A stretch of 64,000 bases of DNA from Neorhizobium sp. NCHU2750 (lineage in GTDB: Bacteria > Pseudomonadota > Alphaproteobacteria > Rhizobiales > Rhizobiaceae): assembly GCF_003597675.1 (NCBI RefSeq), contig NZ_CP030832.1, positions 1-64,000 on the forward strand, in the 5' to 3' direction. A model generated the notes under the pieces. The model saw only the letters and a program-made list of their open reading frames with translations, made no database searches and was not told the origin of the DNA. Made by a program: the position numbers and the translations under genes. Shown piece by piece: positions 59,518 through 64,000 of this stretch. The first letter of the stretch is position 1, and each line of letters begins with the position of its first letter.

Positions 59518-60008
59518 CCTCACTCTCCACAGCCGCTCCTAATGTTCGCACGGAAGACGGGGAGGGGGTCATCATTCCGAAGCTATCGGGCGTTTGCTTG
59601 GTAGACAGCTGGGTTCGTCCACGAGCCGTGTAGTCTCAAGCTTTTCCATGACGGGTCATCTCATTCTTTCTTGCCCCCACCGCGGTCATGCTTTTTGAAG
59701 CAGGCGATTTTCCAGCTTAACTTCGGCCAGTGCCTCGCTCACGTCGCAGATTTTGCGGTGTAGCGCTATCATCTCAAAGCTACTCTTCCGCCATGGACGA
59801 AATCTCTACAATAGAGCCCGATGAACTTGGATCGCAGCTCATGCCTGCTGCAGCACGACGGCTGGACGTAGTGCGCGCGTCGAGGTGCGGCGTTTCGCTG
59901 CACGCAATAATATTGTTGAACCCTTTTCGTGATGACGATGTTCTCATCCGTGAGCAAAGAGCTGCCACCGGTCTACAAGGCCGTTTTATAGACCGAGACG
60001 GGGCAAAC
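59518..60008. other. Gap between tetR and TIM-barrel gene
   Basis: 490 bases. An open frame continues upstream from the TIM-barrel gene to 59730 but lacks family similarity there. Otherwise nothing recognised. Confidence 0.45.
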
Positions 60009-60818
60009 TTGAATCAGCTATTTCTGAACACTGTACTTTTGGGCGGGACAACGAATGATAAAATTCAGGCGGTGTCCGCGGCAGGGTTCGACCAAATCGA
60101 GCTTTGGCAGCAGGATCTGGATGCCTTTCCACAAGGCGCCCAGCGACTTGGTTTGCAGCTACGGCAGGCTCGTGTCGGCCTTACGGATTATCAAGTGCTA
60201 CTCGATTTCGATGGTGCCCCTAATGAGATCCGCGGGGAGAAACGCACCGAAGCTCTGCGCATGTTCGATGATGCGATTTGTCTTGGAGCGAAAACTATTC
60301 TGGTACCAGCGTCGACACGGAAGGATTGTGTTCCGGGCAGGATAGACGAAGACATGAAGTGGCTTTGCAGCGAGGCCGCGCAACGCGGCTTGAGAATTGC
60401 GTATGAAGCAATGGCCTGGAGCACAGTAAATTCAACCACGCCTGCTGCGTGGGAACTCGTGAAGAGGCTCGACCAATCCAATCTTGGTCTGGTCATTGAT
60501 GCCTTCCACTTATTCTCAAAAGGGCGAACCATAAATGATGTCGTGGACATACCTGACGATCGCATTTACCTCGTGCAACTTTCCGATCACGCTGGCGAAA
60601 TTGACCCGGCCCGTATCGTCCAGATCGCGCGCCACAATCGGCTTCTGCCCGGAAATGGGAGTTTTCCGCTTACAGACCTTGTCCGACATCTTCAAGATAT
60701 AGATTATGGTGGTCCCATTGGTCTTGAGGTTTTTAATGATGAGCTAAAGTCACAACCGCCTCATCAAGCCGCGGGCAAGGCCATGGCATCTTTGCTGAAA
60801 ACATGGCATGGACTTTGA
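60009..60818 (+). CDS. Sugar-phosphate isomerase/epimerase-type TIM-barrel protein
   Basis: About 269 residues from TTG 60009: FLNTVLLGGTTNDKIQAVSA then AGFDQIELWQQDLDAF starts the first beta-alpha unit. Metal-binding residues appear in GLRIAYEAMAW (Glu), LGLVIDAFHLFSKG (Asp, His), YLVQLSDHAGE and GPIGLEVFNDEL (Glu). It resembles 3-dehydroshikimate dehydratases and other AP-endonuclease-2-fold isomerases, so it may act on an aromatic precursor or sugar. The open frame extends to 59730 but only the part from 60009 looks like the family. No operon partner is evident. Confidence 0.78.
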   Translation: MNQLFLNTVLLGGTTNDKIQAVSAAGFDQIELWQQDLDAFPQGAQRLGLQLRQARVGLTDYQVLLDFDGAPNEIRGEKRTEALRMFDDAICLGAKTILVPASTRKDCVPGRIDEDMKWLCSEAAQRGLRIAYEAMAWSTVNSTTPAAWELVKRLDQSNLGLVIDAFHLFSKGRTINDVVDIPDDRIYLVQLSDHAGEIDPARIVQIARHNRLLPGNGSFPLTDLVRHLQDIDYGGPIGLEVFNDELKSQPPHQAAGKAMASLLKTWHGL

Positions 60819-61036
60819 GAGGCCATCCATCAACACACCATGTGAAGATGGGACCTCCAAAGCGGTTCGCCCGCCGACCGATCGGCCATGCGCGCCACCT
60901 TGCCACACGCCTATGCCAACTGGAGATCGATGGCATACCGATCTCCCCGGTCGAGCTGCTTACAGTCGCCGGTGAGATGCAAGTAGGGTAGTTCACCCGG
61001 CGCCGCCGGCAAGGTGCCGGCGACGGAAGCGGCGCG

Positions 61037-61456
61037 TCAGAGGTAATCCGACAGTGGCGACACGAACTGTCGATCTCCTGGGTTCGGAGCAACGAATGTG
61101 ACGTCATCCGGTGCTCGGCGTGGCGTGTCGAACGACACGAAGATCGCTGGTTCCTTGCGGACCTCAAGAATGGCATGAACGGTATCACGCTTGAAGGTGA
61201 TAAGCTGGCCCGGCGTCAGGACCCGCGGTTCATCGTCACCAATTTGGAAAAGCAGCTCTCCAGAATAGAGATAGAGATGTTCGTCGCAGTTTCGATGGAA
61301 ATGCGCGGGCAGGGGATGGAAGATCTTGAAGACCCTGGCGCTCGCCTCCGGTTCATCACTCAAATAGGTGTCGACCAGGATGGTCTCGGCCGTGTCGGGG
61401 AATTTGGCCGCGATCGACGCGATGTCGTGATAGTGGGATTGGGTCTGATCTGGCAT
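61037..61456 (-). CDS. Cupin-domain protein
   Basis: 139 residues. Cupin motif 1 in HPLPAHFHRNCDEHLYLYSG with EL, and motif 2 around DTVHAILEVRKEPAIFVSFD. The His and Glu residues would bind a metal. GGAGG lies 5 bases before ATG 61456. It is 10 bases downstream of the quinol-monooxygenase gene, so the two form an operon, probably controlled by the divergent LysR protein. The substrate is unknown. A GC-rich hairpin follows its stop (about 61003-61022). Confidence 0.82.
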   Translation of the reverse strand: MPDQTQSHYHDIASIAAKFPDTAETILVDTYLSDEPEASARVFKIFHPLPAHFHRNCDEHLYLYSGELLFQIGDDEPRVLTPGQLITFKRDTVHAILEVRKEPAIFVSFDTPRRAPDDVTFVAPNPGDRQFVSPLSDYL

Positions 61457-61466
61457 GTCTGCCTCC

Positions 61467-61754
61467 TCATCCATAGACCTTGACGATGTGGAGCTTGAGT
61501 GGCTCGGCCAGTAGCGTCTTATGCTGCTCGACCAGCGCTTGGAGGTGCGGTGTTGCGAAGTGGGCATCGAGCGCCGCCTGATCCTCCCAGGTCTCGCGCA
61601 GGAAGAATGTGCCGGGGCTTTCGAGATCTTCGTGCAGTACGAACTGGTGGCAGCCCGGTTCTGCCAATGTCGGTTCAAGCACGGCGACAGTTGCGTCGCG
61701 CAGTGCACTTTCTTTTCCCGGCAGCGCTTTGAAGACGGCGATGACTTCGAGCAT
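61467..61754 (-). CDS. ABM-domain quinol monooxygenase-like protein
   Basis: 95 residues: LEVIAVFKALPGKESALRDA, then EPGCHQFVLHEDLESPGTFF and LRETWEDQAALDAHFATPHL. This is the dimeric ferredoxin-like ABM fold (YgiN-like quinol monooxygenase). Probably oxidises or handles a quinone or aromatic compound. AAAGGAAATCACG precedes the ATG. It is divergent from the LysR regulator with about 100 bases between. Confidence 0.85.
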   Translation of the reverse strand: MLEVIAVFKALPGKESALRDATVAVLEPTLAEPGCHQFVLHEDLESPGTFFLRETWEDQAALDAHFATPHLQALVEQHKTLLAEPLKLHIVKVYG

Positions 61755-61857
61755 CGTGATTTCCTTTCAATGTGGCTTCTCTCAACCAGACTTAGGTCTC
61801 GCCATCCATTCCGGAAAATGAAAAGATCGGAATATCGCATTCGTAAAATCGGAATGG

Positions 61858-62718
61858 ATGGAAATGCAGATCCCTCAATTGCGCGCCTTCTGCGCCGTTG
61901 CTCAAACCGGCTCCGTCAGCGCCGCCGCCAAAGTCCTGAACAAGGTTCCATCGGGGATCACGGTGAGGATCAAACAGCTCGAGGATGACCTCGGCCGAGA
62001 GCTGTTCTTGCGCGACCGGCAACGCATGTCGCTGTCGCCGGCAGGGCGGCAACTGCTCGAACATGCCCAGCGCATCCTCGACCTTGCCGATGGTACCCGT
62101 GCCCTGATGCGTGATGAGGAAATCAGCGGACCCTTGGTCATCGGTGCGCTCGACGTCGTGCTCGTCGACTATATGCCTGCGCTGATCGGCAGGTTGCGAC
62201 AGCGTCATCGCGGGATCACGCTTGAAGTCCGCCATCAGGCCTCGGAGGATCTCGTCGCGCATGTCGCCGACGGCAGTCTCGATATCGCGTTGACCGAAGG
62301 CCCGATCGTGACGAAATCGCTGCAGAGCCGGGTCGCGTTTGTCGATGAGATGCTGCTCGTGACCGAGATCGGCCATCCTGATGTCACCAGTCCTGAAGAA
62401 CTCGACTGCACCGAGCTCTATGGGTTTCGGCACGATTGCTCGTTCCGCTTTCGAATGGATCGCTGGCTGGCCGCCGGCGGCCGAGCGCATATGCCGGTCC
62501 TCGAAATCGAGTCCTATCATACGATGCTGGCCTGTGTGAGTGCCGGCATGGGAGCGGCCTGGATGCTGCGCTCGGTGTTCAAGACGCTTCCCGGTCATCA
62601 TCAGGTCAAGGCGCATTCGCTTGGGGATGCAGGCCGCACGGAAATCCATTTCGTCTGGCGTGATGGCCATTTATCGAGGAATGCGAGCTTGCTCATGGAC
62701 GTGGCTGAGGCGATGTAA
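61858..62718 (+). CDS. LysR-family transcriptional regulator
   Basis: 286 residues. Winged helix at the N-terminus (LRAFCAVAQTGSVSAAAKVL, IKQLEDDLGRELFLRDRQRM) and periplasmic-binding-like effector domain (GPLVIGALDVVLVDYMPALI, GSLDIALTEGP, SAGMGAAWMLRSVF). It is divergent from the ABM/cupin pair, which it most likely activates. An alternative start is ATG 61864, two codons later. The ligand is unknown, perhaps an aromatic acid or quinone. Confidence 0.9.
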   Translation: MEMQIPQLRAFCAVAQTGSVSAAAKVLNKVPSGITVRIKQLEDDLGRELFLRDRQRMSLSPAGRQLLEHAQRILDLADGTRALMRDEEISGPLVIGALDVVLVDYMPALIGRLRQRHRGITLEVRHQASEDLVAHVADGSLDIALTEGPIVTKSLQSRVAFVDEMLLVTEIGHPDVTSPEELDCTELYGFRHDCSFRFRMDRWLAAGGRAHMPVLEIESYHTMLACVSAGMGAAWMLRSVFKTLPGHHQVKAHSLGDAGRTEIHFVWRDGHLSRNASLLMDVAEAM

Positions 62719-62920
62719 CATCGACCGACAAGAGAGGGCGGCCTTGAGCAGTGAGGGCTGAAAGCCATCATTTCCATGATAGCAGCTGATGCCGCTCGTC
62801 TGCGCCTTGCGCATCGGGCTGCTGCAATTGCAGCTAGTTACAAAAACCTCATGAGTGTGTCGATGGTTCGATACCGCTCAAGCGCGTGTATCAGTCGAGA
62901 GCAAACGGATGTCTGGCCAG
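62719..62920. other. Short gap with dispersed motif
   Basis: Contains one copy of the dispersed motif (GGTTCGATACCGCTCAAGCG, about 62864-62883). No gene. Confidence 0.45.
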
Positions 62921-63640
62921 CTACCAGACGATATTTCGACCGTCATATGCCACGAAGCTGCCGCTGCGATCGGCTGAAAGGTCATCCAACGTCTGCAGCA
63001 TGTTCATCGCGGCAACTTCGGGTCCTATCGTGATATGGCCCCTCGAATAGGGCGCTGAGAGCGTGGTTTCTACCGTTCCCGGATGGATGGCGACCGCGAC
63101 GGCGTCTGGATTCGTCCTGCGCAGCTCGATAGACGCCGTCCTGACGATCTGATTGAGCGCGGCCTTCGACGCCCGATAGGAGACCCAGCCACCGAGGCGG
63201 TTGTCAGCGATCGACCCGACCCTGGCGGATAGGAAGGCTGCGATCGAACGCTCATCTCGCGCCAGGAGAGGAAGGAAATGCTTTGCGCCCAGCGCAGGTC
63301 CGACGGCGTTGACGCGAAACTGCGCCAGCATGACATCAGGATCGATCTGCTTCAGCGCCTTTTCAGGAGGATGACCGTCAAATGTCAGGACCCCGGTCGC
63401 GCAGAGCAGAAGATGGACAGGCTTTTCGGCAAGACGTCGCGCATGAAACGCGACGCTCTCCTCGTCGGTGATGTCGAACCCATCGCGACTTCGGGAAAGC
63501 GGGACAAGGTCGCCACAACGCGCGTCGAGCCGCAGGATCTCGGTGAATACATTTCCGATACCGCCGCTCGCGCCGAGAACCACCGCGCGATAGCCGGTCG
63601 GCAGGGAATGCATGAGATTTCCAGGCCCGGTTTGCATCAT
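62921..63640 (-). CDS. Short-chain dehydrogenase/reductase
   Basis: 239 residues of the classical SDR fold. Nucleotide-binding motif GASGGIG near residue 25 (AVVLGASGGIGNVFTEIL), NAG-like segment LLLCATGVLTFDGH, catalytic Ser in SARVGSIADN and YxxxK in VSYRASKAALNQIV. C-factor/CsgA-like size. It probably reduces a small ketone or acts in signalling; substrate unknown. Start ATG 63640 or an internal ATG nine codons later. It is about 55 bases downstream of the membrane protein on the same strand. Confidence 0.88.
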   Translation of the reverse strand: MMQTGPGNLMHSLPTGYRAVVLGASGGIGNVFTEILRLDARCGDLVPLSRSRDGFDITDEESVAFHARRLAEKPVHLLLCATGVLTFDGHPPEKALKQIDPDVMLAQFRVNAVGPALGAKHFLPLLARDERSIAAFLSARVGSIADNRLGGWVSYRASKAALNQIVRTASIELRRTNPDAVAVAIHPGTVETTLSAPYSRGHITIGPEVAAMNMLQTLDDLSADRSGSFVAYDGRNIVW

Positions 63641-63695
63641 GCCTCTGCCATTGTCGCGGGCTCTGGCGCCTCGCGCCTGTCCACGCCGTCGTCAC

Positions 63696-64000
63696 TTAGC
63701 TCCCGAACTTCTTTTCGAGCCATTCGATGGCTTTCAACGTCGGACGCTGCAGCCATTTGCTGTCCTGGGCAAGGATAATCAGACCGAGCGGCACCATCCA
63801 GAAGCCGAGGATCGGCAGAAACCCGGCGCAGCCGCACAGCACGAACAGGATGCCTGCGACCAGGCGGATCCAGCGCAATTCCGGCTTTCGCATCCAACGG
63901 ACGAAGCGTCCGAGGGGCCGTGGTATCTTGTCGGCGTATTTCTCGACGATCGCATCGAGCTTCTGGGCGTCTGTCTTGTTGTCGTCTGAAACGCTGTTCT
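63696..64000 (-). CDS. Small membrane protein, 5' end outside the window
   Basis: The frame enters at the right edge and reads KLDAIVEKYADKIPRPLGRF, VRWMRKPELRWIRLVAGILF and VLCGCAGFLPILGFWMVPLG, ending EWLEKKFGS. At least one or two transmembrane helices. Since the reading frame continues to base 64000 without a start, the gene is partial. Similar small membrane proteins of rhizobia have no known function. A start at 63893 (MRKPELRW) would be an internal one. Confidence 0.7.
   Translation of the reverse strand, partial: NSVSDDNKTDAQKLDAIVEKYADKIPRPLGRFVRWMRKPELRWIRLVAGILFVLCGCAGFLPILGFWMVPLGLIILAQDSKWLQRPTLKAIEWLEKKFGS

Noticed and set aside
60803..60991. 62-residue frame following the TIM-barrel gene
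   Set aside because: Overlaps the end of the previous gene without a ribosome binding site; not recognised.
1..64000. CRISPR arrays, rRNA genes, conjugation (tra, trb, virB) genes, nod or nif genes
   Set aside because: Looked for direct repeats with spacers and characteristic protein motifs; none seen.

Overview
This window looks like part of a large replicon from an alphaproteobacterium of the Rhizobiaceae (Rhizobium, Agrobacterium or Sinorhizobium type). It opens at the start codon of repA in a complete repABC partition and replication operon, the usual backbone of rhizobial plasmids and chromids. Other rhizobial hallmarks are an RHE_PE00001-type DUF1612/HTH protein, three DUF982 proteins, BA14K and DUF1236 envelope proteins, NolR-like ArsR regulators and HWE histidine kinases. 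No conjugation genes, rRNA, convincing tRNA or CRISPR array were seen.

Layout. 1-3704: repABC with two parS-like palindromes and an antisense ctRNA. 3.9-6.1 kb: two decayed IS1182-type transposases flanking a VOC gene. 6.8-11.1 kb: small stress, envelope and regulatory genes. 11.2-17.2 kb: tyrosine recombinases, one intact and two broken, around toxin-antitoxin genes (an intact VapBC-like pair, an antitoxin with a truncated toxin, and an orphan antitoxin). 17.5-20.3 kb: an IS66-like transposase and the RHE_PE00001 protein. 20.4-24.8 kb: a compact accessory cassette holding an unknown protein plus ImmA/IrrE protease pair, a thymidylate-synthase-like gene coupled to a probable alpha-glutamyl/putrescinyl-thymine pyrophosphorylase, and an unknown helical protein. 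This is the best candidate for an unusual system, either nucleotide or DNA hypermodification or defence. 24.9-28.4 kb: an arsenic operon (arsR, arsN2, arsC, acr3, a second arsC, arsH).

28.6-53.9 kb is dominated by signalling and stress genes: a CHASE4-GGDEF-EAL protein, Hsp20, two GAF-rich histidine kinases, a CheB-CheR-PAS-HWE kinase with an overlapping response regulator, a short LOV photoreceptor, a second response regulator, a cold-shock gene with strongly charged small proteins downstream, and a bacteriophytochrome kinase. Blue-light and red-light sensors lie about 4 kb apart, so the plasmid may carry a photosensory and general stress module.

54.2-57.9 kb is a stack of insertion sequences. 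An IS1111-group (IS110 family) element sits between orfA and orfB of an IS3-family element, next to a second, intact IS3-family element. The neighbouring HlyD/EmrA-type efflux gene is cut short. 58.8-64.0 kb carries a TetR regulator, a sugar-isomerase-like TIM-barrel protein, a cupin and quinol-monooxygenase pair divergent from a LysR regulator, an SDR, and a membrane protein running off the end.

Family names come from reading the sequence and memory of the families. No database search was possible.
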